A stretch of 64,000 nucleotides of DNA, from positions 105,060-169,059 of the forward strand of contig NZ_JTGN01000014.1 of the NCBI RefSeq assembly GCF_000797495.1, in the 5' to 3' direction. Each line of letters starts with the position of its first letter. The first letter of the stretch is position 1. Origin of the DNA: Robinsoniella peoriensis (lineage in GTDB: Bacteria; Bacillota; Clostridia; Lachnospirales; Lachnospiraceae). Shown here in pieces: positions 25,767 to 33,909 of this stretch. The notes beneath the pieces are model-generated. The model was not told the DNA's origin and did no database searches. It worked only from the letters and a program-made list of their open reading frames with translations. Position numbers and translations under genes: made by a program.

Positions 25767-25800
25767 GCCCCTGGACGCAATCCCCAGGGGTATTTTATTA
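25767..25800 (+). terminator. Rho-independent terminator
   Basis: GCCCCTGG-ACGCAAT-CCCCAGGGG followed by TATTTTATTA. It closes the plus-strand unit of the two preceding genes. Confidence 0.75.
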
Positions 25801-25987
25801 TAGAAAATTTCATTACATCAAACGTACTCTTTAATACATCATAGAACTTTACAGATAAAAAATAAGTTATAATATTCTGCAATAGAAATGCTGGTAAAGT
25901 GTATTATTCTTGTAATTTGTTATTGGTATAACTATCAATACACTATGGCAATGAATATTAAAAATAGTGCTAAGGAGAATGAGAGAT

Positions 25988-26206
25988 ATGATAAATCCAT
26001 GGAAATTGAAAAAGCAGCTCATTAATTCAGAGATATGCAGAAACTGTTTCAATAATAAATATAGAACTAATTTACAAAAAGAATACTTCTTATATACCTA
26101 TTATGCATCAGAATGCAGCGTATGTAATGAGTTTAAACATACCGTGAAAGGCTTTACAGCAAAAGGAAAAATAAAAATATTGGGTTGTAAGAAAGTATCC
26201 GTTTAG
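25988..26206 (+). CDS. Small protein with two CxxC pairs
   Basis: A 72-residue basic protein with CRNC (about 19-22) and CSVC (about 49-52), a pattern suggesting one zinc site, and a Lys-rich tail. No family recognised. The ATG at 25988 has GGAG about 10 bases upstream; the in-frame ATG at 25967 has none. It lies alone in an AT-rich accessory stretch. A nucleic-acid-binding role is plausible but not shown. Confidence 0.55.
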   Translation: MINPWKLKKQLINSEICRNCFNNKYRTNLQKEYFLYTYYASECSVCNEFKHTVKGFTAKGKIKILGCKKVSV

Positions 26207-26317
26207 AGAATTGTCTGAAGCATCTATAATAATTGTAAATGAGATTATATCCTCCCAACAGGGATCCTTTCATTATAACATCGTAGCCCTTTATTGATAT
26301 ATAACAGAGTTTGTATT

Positions 26318-26692
26318 TTAAATAATATCCATAGCAAACATTTTATTAATCAAATTGTCTTTCAGTTTTTTTGCTTCCTTCAAATGATAAGCAATATTCT
26401 TATATTTAGCTGATAATAAACTATTCGATATGTTATCTATACAATCAGTAAGTTTTAATATTTCCTTATAAATATCATTATCGAAACTTACAATTTCAAG
26501 TAAATTATCCTTAATGCACATAATATGACAGATAGCCTGTTTGGTAATCGTCATATTATCACATGCATTTCTCACATGGCTCAAATATAAAATCATACAG
26601 ACCTGTTTAGACCGTTCATAGAAATACGATATCAGGCTAGGTAATACTTGATATGGATTTGCATTTTCTTTTAGAGTCGGTTCATCTTTCAT
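26318..26692 (-). CDS. Hypothetical helical protein
   Basis: A 124-residue mostly helical cytoplasmic protein. No family recognised; the C-terminal half (ILKLTDCIDNISNSLL, AYHLKEAKKLKDNL) looks like a long helical hairpin. The ATG at 26692 lies at good distance from AAAGG; an ATG at 26701 is nearly on top of it. Transcribed alone, convergent with the CxxC gene. AT-rich, in the accessory stretch next to the integrated element. Confidence 0.55.
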   Translation of the reverse strand: MKDEPTLKENANPYQVLPSLISYFYERSKQVCMILYLSHVRNACDNMTITKQAICHIMCIKDNLLEIVSFDNDIYKEILKLTDCIDNISNSLLSAKYKNIAYHLKEAKKLKDNLINKMFAMDII

Positions 26693-26925
26693 GTCATGCA
26701 CCTTTCTTTATTAATTCTTCTGCTTTATTATACTAAAAATATTTGTTTTAATCAAGGTTAGTCTTCTATTCATGACACATAATCGACTTTTCGGTACTTT
26801 TTAATAAAACATATTTAAATTTGTGATATAATATTCAGTTTAATTTTCAGTCCTGTTTTTTTGTTCTAAACTCAGGTAAATGCAGGGATATAATCCCAAG
26901 AGCTCATTAATTCCAATATTTATTC

Positions 26926-27009
26926 TTAAAACAACAAAAAATCCTTGAAATTCAAGGGTTTTTCAAAGCTCCTGGCCGGATTTGAACCGGCGACCTACGC
27001 ATTACGAAT
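26926..27009. repeat. Left attachment-site copy: 84-bp repeat of the tRNA-Thr 3' end and terminator
   Basis: 84 bp that match 28792-28875 with two mismatches. The copy contains the 3' half of the tRNA-Thr gene from just inside the anticodon arm outward, plus the tRNA terminator hairpin (TCCTTGAA/TTCAAGGG). It does not hold the tRNA 5' half, so it is not a gene. This is what integration into a tRNA gene leaves behind. The rest of the 26693-27313 gap holds two hairpins near 27202-27224 and 27248-27271 and no gene. Confidence 0.85.
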
Positions 27010-27201
27010 CACAAAAATTACTTTTTACATTTTTCTGTATTTAGTAATATCCCTTATTATTACTGGATTATGGAGATAATATATCTTTTTATCTTTACTG
27101 TTTTCTGTAACTTTTTATAACTTTGTTACCCATTTGTTACCCATATGCAAGCTTGAATTTAAACGCACTGTATAAGGAAGGAATAATATTTTACATACCT
27201 A

Positions 27202-27275
27202 AGCCCAGACTCCATATCTGGGCTATACCCGTATATAAGTAATCTTTAGCCCTGGGATGATCCCCAGGGCTATTG
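27202..27275 (-). terminator. Two tandem hairpins downstream of the secreted-protein gene
   Basis: AGCCCAGA-N7-TCTGGGCT (27202-27224) and AGCCCTGGG-N6-CCCAGGGCT (27248-27271). Both can end transcription of the minus-strand gene at 27314; T-runs are weak. Confidence 0.5.
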
Positions 27276-27313
27276 TAGTATATTCCAACTTACCTAAAGC
27301 GTTCAGATGAATG

Positions 27314-27922
27314 TTATTTTTTCTTATATTCAAATCTGATGTCAATGCCGATTGGCTTCTTTGCTGTTCCACTCCCTTTTTTGTAAATAGTTGATGGAAG
27401 AAGACTATGTACCAGTTTTACTTTAAAAGAACGTACTTCATAAATAGGATAGGCTCTTGCTGTGGCAAGTTTATAGCCTTTTGGAATATTTCCAGTAGCA
27501 GAACCAGAGATAGAAAAGGACTGAGTTGCACTGTAGCCTATTGCAGCACTTACTGTTCCCTTAGAAACACTTACATTAGCGTTCCATGTTCCTGACTTAG
27601 TTGCTGTTGCGCTAGCAGTAACAGATGATCCATTAACAGCTTTTACAACAACGAGCTTTTGAGATGTATCTGTCCATTCTGCATTTTTAATTTTAACATC
27701 ATAAACAACCCATTTTTTCGGACGACTGCCTTTTTTGAACAAAGAGTTTATTTCATTTTCTTCCGAAACATCATCTAACGGAATGGTGTTATATATTTTT
27801 TTGGTCTCAATAATAGTATCTGGTTGTTCGTCAATATTATCGGATGCTAAAGCAACATTTTTTGAATTAATTATCATAAATATACAAAATACCAACATAA
27901 TAATTTTTTTTAAAGTTCTCAT
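27314..27922 (-). CDS. Secreted protein of unknown function
   Basis: A 202-residue protein with a signal peptide (about 1-26, cleavage near ALAS). The mature part begins acidic and then has a Ser/Thr/Ala/Gly-rich beta-type region (about 85-160; VNGSSVTASATATKSGTW, GYSATQSFSISGSATG) and a basic C-terminus. No family recognised. The first codons overlap the stop of the upstream membrane-protein gene by 4 bp (ATGA), so the two are coupled. Carried by the tRNA-Thr element, so it may be a cargo gene. Confidence 0.7.
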   Translation of the reverse strand: MRTLKKIIMLVFCIFMIINSKNVALASDNIDEQPDTIIETKKIYNTIPLDDVSEENEINSLFKKGSRPKKWVVYDVKIKNAEWTDTSQKLVVVKAVNGSSVTASATATKSGTWNANVSVSKGTVSAAIGYSATQSFSISGSATGNIPKGYKLATARAYPIYEVRSFKVKLVHSLLPSTIYKKGSGTAKKPIGIDIRFEYKKK

Positions 27923-28167
27923 GAAATATCCCCCTTTTCCAGAAATCCTCTTAACATGTAAAATGCTGATGGAAGAGCCAAAATCAATCCAATAATTCTA
28001 CAATTTTCTGCATAATTTAACATTGCTAACATATAATTATTGGTATCCATTGTTCCCCCATTCCTTTGCATCAACAAATATACAAGATTTTCCGCTATAG
28101 TGTACGAAAACAAAATAATTACAATACCGATTATCATCAATCCAATTGCAATATACTTTCTTTTAAT
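27919..28167 (-). CDS. Small two-TM membrane protein, apparent ATT start codon
   Basis: About 82 residues if started at ATT (28167). This start places AAGGGAGGTG 9 bases upstream and gives the typical opening KRKYIAIGLMIIGIVIIL, a basic end followed by a first membrane segment; a second segment lies near 57-77. The next candidates (TTG at 28140, ATG at 28137) lie inside the first membrane segment and lack a ribosome site. Either ATT is used as a rare start or an original ATG has mutated. Overlaps the secreted-protein gene by 4 bp. Confidence 0.6.
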   Translation of the reverse strand: MKRKYIAIGLMIIGIVIILFSYTIAENLVYLLMQRNGGTMDTNNYMLAMLNYAENCRIIGLILALPSAFYMLRGFLEKGDIS

Positions 28168-28375
28168 ATCTCATCACCTCCCTTATCTTTGAAGAATTAT
28201 TACAATATTGCAAAGTCTGAACTGCTTTGGGTTAGCTATGGCTAATTTATTATTTTATTATAGCATGTATATTTTGCTATGACAATACTTTTCTTGCTTG
28301 AGCGTCTGCTGTATCATACATCCTTGAAATTTGCCAGGGTGTATTTTTTATACCCAAAAATAAGGAGATGATACA

Positions 28376-28777
28376 ATGGGAAGCATCGAAAAAAGAGGGA
28401 ACTCATACCGAGTAACTGTAAGTAATGGCCGGGATGTTAATGGCAAACAAATCTTAGAAAAAGATACATTCACTCCTGCTCCCGGGATGACAAAGAGGCA
28501 AATAGAAACTACTTTAAACGAATTTGTTGTGGATTTTGAACGTGCTGTTAAAGATGGAAGAAATATCAGAGGAGAACGGATGACTCTCGAAGAATTGTCC
28601 AAACTGTTCTTGAAAGATATGGCTCCTTGTATCGTTCCACCATTGGTTATGGCAGCCGCAAAACAACTTAAATCACAACAGAAGCAAACTGCTTTGGAAA
28701 TAGGTAGTCAGTGGATTGGATTACGTGGGAAAGATTTCGATAATAATTTTGTATTCACTCAATGGATTGCTGTATAA
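28376..28777 (+). pseudogene. Tyrosine integrase remnant
   Basis: The 133-residue ORF begins as a normal integrase: MGSIEKRGNSYRVTVSNGRD and KQIETTLNEFVVDFERAVKDG are the arm-site DNA-binding domain, and MTLEELSKLFLKDMAP starts the core-binding domain. It then jumps to an internal piece (LEIGSQWIGLRGKDFDNNFVFTQW) and stops. The catalytic domain with the Arg, His and Tyr residues is missing, so it cannot recombine DNA. AAGGAG precedes the ATG. It lies next to the right-hand repeat, the normal place for the integrase of a tRNA-targeted element. Confidence 0.8.
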
Positions 28778-28791
28778 TTGCATATTTTATT

Positions 28792-28875
28792 TTAAAACAA
28801 CAAAAAACCCTTGAAATTCAAGGGTTTCTCAAAGCTCCTGGCCGGATTTGAACCGGCGACCTACGCATTACGAAT
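28792..28875. repeat. Right attachment-site copy within tRNA-Thr
   Basis: 84-bp repeat matching 26926-27009 with two mismatches. It includes the tRNA terminator hairpin (CCCTTGAA-TT-TCAAGGG, then TTTTTTG on the minus strand) and the 3' half of the intact tRNA gene. Confidence 0.85.
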
Positions 28876-28905
28876 GCGGCGCTCTACCAGCTGAGCCACA
28901 GAAGC
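28833..28905 (-). tRNA. tRNA-Thr (CGT anticodon)
   Basis: Minus-strand 73-nt cloverleaf: acceptor stem GCTTCTG/CAGGAGC, D-arm GCTC-AGCTGGTAGA-GC, anticodon stem CCGCA/TGCGT with loop TTCGTAA (anticodon CGT, decoding ACG), T-arm GCCGG-TTCGAAT-CCGGC, discriminator T. CCA is not encoded. It has its own promoter and a rho-independent terminator. Its 3' half is the attachment site of the decayed element. Confidence 0.95.
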
Positions 28906-28907
28906 AT

Positions 28908-28927
28908 GTGGTTGAAATTTCAACCAC
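28908..28927. repeat. Perfect 20-bp palindrome in the tRNA-Thr leader
   Basis: GTGGTTGAAATTTCAACCAC, perfect, two bases upstream of the mature tRNA 5' end and just downstream of the expected transcription start. The precursor RNA could form a 5' hairpin beside the RNase P cut, or the DNA could be an operator. Confidence 0.6.
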
Positions 28928-28938
28928 CGACCTAAATT

Positions 28939-28967
28939 ATTATATACAAATTCTTGGAATTTTGCAA
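28939..28967 (-). promoter_or_regulatory. Promoter of tRNA-Thr
   Basis: Minus strand TTGCAA (28967-28962), 17-bp spacer, TATAAT (28944-28939), starting transcription near 28932. Confidence 0.75.
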
Positions 28968-28977
28968 GCTTTTTTTA

Positions 28978-30255
28978 CTATTTCTTCAAAAATTCTTCTA
29001 TCTCTTTTTCTATTTCACTGGAATTATAATCCAACAGCCGGTACTCTCTGTTTTCTATTGAATTCCCTTCTTCGGAACCACCGGATACCTTCTGGGACAG
29101 TATCCACTTCTCCAGAATATTGGACTTATTTATCCAATAAACATCTTTTTGGGGCTCTATTTCCACATCTCCAAAATTTAATGTTACTGCATTATCTTTG
29201 TACAAAACTGTATATACCATATAATCCCCATCCATTTTCACTGATATATTTTTTATGTCTCTCCCTTGCAAATCAAGCAAACCATTTTTGAGATACAATT
29301 CCATCCCATCTTTTAATAGTTCATTATCTTCCGGCAAGTCAGAAAATTCCACCCAGCCCTGCCCCTGAATATAAATCTTCATTTCTTCTTTCTCATCGTT
29401 ATATATATCAGATACAATCTGTGGATGGTCTTTTGTATATACTTCATTGTCCCAGAGGCTGGAAACGCTCTTAGTTCCATCTGATGTGCTGCTGCTCCAA
29501 ACTGTGCCTTCCAAAGTCTCAATTTTTCCATTATCATATTGGATATTTTCAGATCCCTTAATCTTAAACTTATTCAAATTATTATAACTTTCTATTCCCC
29601 GGTTAATTTGATCAACCTCAGTCTGATAAGTATGGTCCTCCAGTTCTACTGACAGGAGAGGATACAAAAAAAGTGCTAAAAAGAGAACCACTAAAACACC
29701 TGTACAAATACTGAAAATCACCTTGGTTACAAGGATCTGTTTGTCGGTTACACCTATCCTGATCCTCTTTAAATACTGGTGATAAATGATTGCCATATCA
29801 GCATATACAAACAACGCTGCTGCCGTACCTGCAGTTATACCGGCTAAAAAGCTTAGCCTGGTTCCATTTGGTCCTTCAAATATTTTCAAAGTATATAACA
29901 GCAGCCAAAAAACCATTATGCCTATAAAATAGCAGAATACTAATCCGATCAGATTTCTTGTTCCTACATCTGATTTATCGGGAAATCCGCTATAACAGTT
30001 ATAAGCCGCATCACAAATACAGACTATTATAGAAGGAAGGAGTATTATTACTAACCATTTTGTTGATTTACTTGGTGTCTCACGAAATATATATGTAAGT
30101 ATCTCAAACACAACATAAGAACTAAAAAGCATTATATACTCATAGCGTCTTCTATATCTCCAAGCCTTTAAATTAGCATCCGCGACTGAATCCGGTATGT
30201 GAAGTTTTTCTATCCTGTCTGGATGAACCAATGCATTCCATAGATTATCTTTCAT
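28978..30255 (-). CDS. Multi-pass membrane protein of unknown function
   Basis: A 425-residue protein: a cytoplasmic N-terminus (about 1-38), six hydrophobic segments (about 40-210), and a soluble C-terminal domain (about 215-425), probably extracellular, with YNNLNKFKIKGSENIQYDNG and acidic stretches. The end (SSEIEKEIEEFLKK) is helical. No family recognised. It has GGGAGAG before the ATG. It lies between tRNA-Thr and the LCP operon. The layout of membrane domain plus large external domain suggests a sensor or envelope protein, but this is a guess. Confidence 0.75.
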   Translation of the reverse strand: MKDNLWNALVHPDRIEKLHIPDSVADANLKAWRYRRRYEYIMLFSSYVVFEILTYIFRETPSKSTKWLVIILLPSIIVCICDAAYNCYSGFPDKSDVGTRNLIGLVFCYFIGIMVFWLLLYTLKIFEGPNGTRLSFLAGITAGTAAALFVYADMAIIYHQYLKRIRIGVTDKQILVTKVIFSICTGVLVVLFLALFLYPLLSVELEDHTYQTEVDQINRGIESYNNLNKFKIKGSENIQYDNGKIETLEGTVWSSSTSDGTKSVSSLWDNEVYTKDHPQIVSDIYNDEKEEMKIYIQGQGWVEFSDLPEDNELLKDGMELYLKNGLLDLQGRDIKNISVKMDGDYMVYTVLYKDNAVTLNFGDVEIEPQKDVYWINKSNILEKWILSQKVSGGSEEGNSIENREYRLLDYNSSEIEKEIEEFLKK

Positions 30256-30367
30256 CTCATCTCTCCCTATCCCAGCTTAACAGCGAGGTAAACTGAACTG
30301 GTATCTTTTACCATGAGTATAACGCATTTTGGCTCTGACCGCAATGATATCGTTACAAACACCAAAT

Positions 30368-30405
30368 AAAAATGCAGCTTACCGTGGGTACAGTAATCTG
30401 CATTT
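30368..30405 (-). terminator. Terminator of the LCP/GlgB operon
   Basis: AAATGCAG (30370-30377) and CTGCATTT (30398-30405) with a 20-base loop; on the minus strand the stem ends in TTTTT. About 75 bp after the LCP gene stop. Confidence 0.6.
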
Positions 30406-30480
30406 AAATAGTTTATTACGTAGAGGCTATTGTATATTTATGGGTCAGATTTAATATAAAAACCGTTCTTATTCTGTTTC

Positions 30481-31734
30481 TTATTCTGTTTCTGACTCTG
30501 ATTCTGACTCTGTCTCAGCAGTGGTCCCTTTTATCGATGATTTTCCCGAACCTTTACTAACCGATTCTTTTGTAGTCTTTTCACTGGAATCTTCCGTTGT
30601 ATCTCCGGATGATGTTTCTGATGAATTTTCAGATGATTTCTCTGTAGTTTTCTCTGTAGATTCTTCTTTTGGGCCTACTCCGGTGAGTTTCTGAATCTTT
30701 TCACTCAGATCTTTGACTCTGGCTGAAGGATTATAATCCTTTGTACCAAACAGAAATTCGTGAAGTTTTACTACATTACTTTCCAGTGTCTGAGGAATTT
30801 CATCATCTCCTGATCCACCCTTACCGCCTGTCTTATGATCGTATGGGAATCCAATTGTTTCTGATATATTATAGGACAGCATTCCCATTCCCATAGATAT
30901 CATCTCAGACTGGGACATGCTGGTGCGAATCATTGGAAATACTCCATCCATGATTTTATTCAATGTCCCTACATCAGCCTTTTTCACCTTTTCAACGATT
31001 TTCTCAATTACTTCCCGCTGCCGTTCTGTTCTCTTGAAATCATTTCCTGCGGTATAACGGATTCTGGAATAGGAAGTTGCCTGAACACCATTCATATTAT
31101 AAGTACCTGCACCCGGAAGTTTTTCGTAGCTCTTGCCTGTTACTTCTGAAGTTTCCACACAATAATTATTCAGATGCACGCTCTCCGCTTCATCTACTGT
31201 CAGCTCTATACCGCCCAATAAATCCACGATCTCTGCCAATGCATTAAAATCAACGGATATATAATCCTGAATTTTCAAATCAAAGTTTTCATTTAAGGTA
31301 GATACAGCCCTTTCCGCTCCGCCATTTGCATAAGCAGCATTTGCTTTTCTGTATAAATCTCCACCAATGTATAAGTACGTATCACGGTAAATAGATACCA
31401 GTTTTACTTCTTTTGTGTCGTTATTAATACTGGCAATTATAATTGCATCACTGTTTGCCCTGGAGAGATCTTCATCTCTGGTATCCAGCCCAAAGAGTGC
31501 TATATTCGTATATCCTTTTATAACTTTATTCGTTTCCAGTTCTTCATTTACAACTACTTCATCCATATTCATCTCGCTGGACTGTATTTTCCCCAACTTA
31601 CTTTGTACATAAGAATATGCAATTGCCACTGCCGCTGCAATCAAAAGTAGAATTACTCCTACGATAATCAGAATCTTTCTTTTCTTGCGTTTCTTATAAC
31701 CTGGATCTTCTTTATCCACTTTTTCTTTGTCCAT
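30481..31734 (-). CDS. LytR-CpsA-Psr (LCP) family cell-wall polymer ligase
   Basis: A 417-residue protein: basic cytoplasmic start, one membrane segment (about 19-40), extracellular LCP domain (about 75-300) with the conserved TNIALFGLDTRD, SDAIIIASI, YRDTYLYI and YSRIRYTAGNDFKRTERQREV motifs, then a Ser/Thr/Glu-rich tail (about 345-417). LCP enzymes attach teichoic-acid-like or capsular polymers to peptidoglycan. It is last in the operon that begins with GlgB. The low-complexity tail may span the wall. Start follows AAGGAGC. Confidence 0.93.
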   Translation of the reverse strand: MDKEKVDKEDPGYKKRKKRKILIIVGVILLLIAAAVAIAYSYVQSKLGKIQSSEMNMDEVVVNEELETNKVIKGYTNIALFGLDTRDEDLSRANSDAIIIASINNDTKEVKLVSIYRDTYLYIGGDLYRKANAAYANGGAERAVSTLNENFDLKIQDYISVDFNALAEIVDLLGGIELTVDEAESVHLNNYCVETSEVTGKSYEKLPGAGTYNMNGVQATSYSRIRYTAGNDFKRTERQREVIEKIVEKVKKADVGTLNKIMDGVFPMIRTSMSQSEMISMGMGMLSYNISETIGFPYDHKTGGKGGSGDDEIPQTLESNVVKLHEFLFGTKDYNPSARVKDLSEKIQKLTGVGPKEESTEKTTEKSSENSSETSSGDTTEDSSEKTTKESVSKGSGKSSIKGTTAETESESESETE

Positions 31735-31774
31735 TGGATTAATGCTCCTTTATAATCCCGTATTTTATTTTCTG

Positions 31775-32518
31775 TCACAGTTGAATCATATCCACTACAT
31801 TTGGAAAGAATGTCTGCACATTGTCATGATACACCATATCTGCTACATTGTCAGCATAATGTTCCTGGGAATTTATTAAAATTAACCTTTGACCCTGAAA
31901 ATATTGTATGCACTCTCTGCATAATTCTGTTTTCAGATGTAATCCAAGTACCAGCAGTACATCTGCTTTTGCCACTTCTTCAGCTGCCTTACTCATTACA
32001 TGGTTATCCACCATTTCTCCTACCAGACGGACCCCCGGATGAAGCGGAATATTACATTCATCGCAAAAAGGAACACCCTCTGCTTTTTTAATATAATCCA
32101 GTGTAAATTGCTTTAAACATCGCGGGCAATGATTATTTTCATAGATGTTTCCATGAAGGTTAATGACTTTTTTGCATCCTGCCCGCTGTGGAAGGTTATA
32201 TATTTCTCTTGTGATAATATATTTTAATCGTCCCATAGCCTCCAGTTTTGCCAGTGCATAGTATGCAGGTCCTGGTTCTTCTTCATTTGTGGCCAGAATG
32301 TCATCTTTATAGTAATTATAAAATTTTTCCGGATTGGTTGCAAAGCAACGGGCAGAAAATAATTCTTCCGGAGAGTACCCATACTTTCTTTCAATTCGAT
32401 AGGCCTCATCTTTGTCGTGATAATGAGAAATCCCTACCTCTCGCATCATATTCAAGCCGCCAAGGGCCACCAGATATTCAGATTGCTGTATTGCTTTGAT
32501 TAAATAGTCTATCTTCAT
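31775..32518 (-). CDS. Sir2-family protein with altered NAD-binding motifs
   Basis: A 247-residue sirtuin-like protein. The zinc site is complete (CPRC ... CDEC, about 132-157) and the catalytic His survives in NLHGN (about 120-124). The usual GAGIS...GIPDFR loop reads ALGGLNMMREVGISHYHD, and the TQNID motif reads TREIYN, so NAD binding and catalysis may be changed. Canonical sirtuins remove acyl groups from lysines using NAD. Cytoplasmic. It lies between an LCP ligase and a CsoR-like regulator; the relation is not clear. Confidence 0.82.
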   Translation of the reverse strand: MKIDYLIKAIQQSEYLVALGGLNMMREVGISHYHDKDEAYRIERKYGYSPEELFSARCFATNPEKFYNYYKDDILATNEEEPGPAYYALAKLEAMGRLKYIITREIYNLPQRAGCKKVINLHGNIYENNHCPRCLKQFTLDYIKKAEGVPFCDECNIPLHPGVRLVGEMVDNHVMSKAAEEVAKADVLLVLGLHLKTELCRECIQYFQGQRLILINSQEHYADNVADMVYHDNVQTFFPNVVDMIQL

Positions 32519-32563
32519 AAACTCATCCCTTTCCTAAAAGCAATCTGCACATTGCAAGATATT

Positions 32564-32986
32564 TTATTTTATAAAACGGTCTATAGCTTTATTCAATTCT
32601 TCAATCGCCTGTGTATCGCCCGACTCAACTGCATCAATCAGGCAATGCTGAATGTGGTCGTGCAGAATGACCTTTCCTGTATTGTTAATTGCTGCTTTTA
32701 CCGCTGATAACTGGATGAGGACTTCACTGCAGTCCCTTCCGCTTTCTACCATCCTCTTAATGGATTCCAGATGCCCGATTGCCCGTGATAAACGGTTAAT
32801 AACCGCTTTTGTACTCTCATGGGAATGTACATGGCCATGAGAATGGGGAACGGATTCATTTTCATGAACATGCATATGCATATGTTCATACACAGTCCCA
32901 TCCTCCCTTACATGTGTATGGGCTCCGGACAGATGTTCCTGTGCTTCGCTATTCCTTTCTTCATCCGTTTCTCTTGATACTGCCAT
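32564..32986 (-). CDS. CsoR/RcnR-family metal-sensing repressor with His-rich N-terminus
   Basis: A 140-residue protein. The C-terminal 85 residues form the all-helical CsoR/RcnR fold with metal ligands in the expected places: Cys in GRDCSEVL (about 84), His in ILHDH (about 109) and Cys in HCL (about 115), the copper-type Cys-His-Cys set. The N-terminal 55 residues hold about fourteen histidines (HMHMHVH, HSHGHVHSHE), an uncommon extension that could buffer or sense nickel, zinc or cobalt. No metal pump gene is adjacent; it lies 5 bp after mscS. Start follows AGGAGG. Confidence 0.9.
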   Translation of the reverse strand: MAVSRETDEERNSEAQEHLSGAHTHVREDGTVYEHMHMHVHENESVPHSHGHVHSHESTKAVINRLSRAIGHLESIKRMVESGRDCSEVLIQLSAVKAAINNTGKVILHDHIQHCLIDAVESGDTQAIEELNKAIDRFIK

Positions 32987-32991
32987 TACAG

Positions 32992-33873
32992 TTACCTCCT
33001 GTTTATCTCGTTTTGTACCTCTGCATTTTTTATTGTAACGTCTAATTGGTTATAGGGAATGTTAATATCTTCCTGGTCAAACGCATATTTTACACGCTCC
33101 ATGATTCTCCATCTTGCCGGCCAGTAATCCTCCGGTTTAACCCAGGAGCGAAAACCTAATTCCACGCTGCTGGCAGCCAGATTATCCACAAAGATCTCTA
33201 TCGGTTCTTCCTTTAATATTGCAATATCGTTATTCAGGATTTCCTCCAGTATCTCTTTCGCCTTTCTGATATCAGCTTTATAAGATATGCCGATCACCAG
33301 TCTCAGCTGCCTTTTGCTTTGCCTTGATAAATTCGTCAGGCTTGTATTGGATAATGAACCATTCGGTATGCTGATTGTCCGGTTGTCCGGTGTCAGTAAG
33401 GTGGTATAGAATAAATCTATCTTACTGACCGTACCTTCATTGTCATTCACATCTTCTTTGATATAATCACCTATACTGAACGGCTTCATCAGCAGGAGAA
33501 TAAATCCTCCTGCCAGATTACCCAGCGATTCCTTAAGTGCCAGGACAATACCCACACCCATAGAACCTAATAATGCCGCTATGGAAGCCTCTTTTACTCC
33601 CAGATAAGTTGCAATTCCCGATACTAACAATATATAGAGAATTGCCTTTACCAGTGAATTAAGGAAATGTACGGAACCTTCCTCCAAACCTGCACGCAGG
33701 AATGGTTTTTTCAGAAGCTTTAACATCCACTTTATCATCTTACTTCCAATAAAAAATACAAGCAGGGCAATTAAGATTTTTATTCCAAAGTCGGCGATAC
33801 CCGGAAGTTTCTGCTCAAAATATTTTACAACAGCATTCGCCTTCTCTACCTGATCCGCAATTGTGTCTTCCAT
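32992..33873 (-). CDS. MscS-family mechanosensitive ion channel
   Basis: A 293-residue small-conductance channel: three membrane segments (about 27-50, 68-90, 95-115), the pore helix GSMGVGIVLALKESLGNLAGGFILL (in part) near 95-122 and the cytoplasmic beta domain with FSIGDYI and IPNGSLSN (about 135-180). It releases solutes during osmotic downshock. Family length is standard. It follows glgB by 36 bp in the same operon. Confidence 0.94.
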   Translation of the reverse strand: MEDTIADQVEKANAVVKYFEQKLPGIADFGIKILIALLVFFIGSKMIKWMLKLLKKPFLRAGLEEGSVHFLNSLVKAILYILLVSGIATYLGVKEASIAALLGSMGVGIVLALKESLGNLAGGFILLLMKPFSIGDYIKEDVNDNEGTVSKIDLFYTTLLTPDNRTISIPNGSLSNTSLTNLSRQSKRQLRLVIGISYKADIRKAKEILEEILNNDIAILKEEPIEIFVDNLAASSVELGFRSWVKPEDYWPARWRIMERVKYAFDQEDINIPYNQLDVTIKNAEVQNEINRR

Positions 33874-33909
33874 TTTAATTACCCTTTCATCTCTTTTAAT
33901 TCTGATCTA

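Larger units (their letters stand above)
27010..28791. mobile_element. Decayed integrated element in tRNA-Thr
   Basis: DNA between the two 84-bp repeats. It carries a broken tyrosine integrase next to the right repeat, a small membrane protein gene and a secreted-protein gene. No replication, transfer, capsid or transposition gene remains. Size (1.8 kb) and the damaged integrase point to a remnant that can no longer excise itself. Confidence 0.75.

Noticed and set aside
26967..27009. Second tRNA-Thr gene
   Set aside because: Only the 3' half is present; the D-arm and acceptor 5' strand are missing. It is the left attachment repeat.
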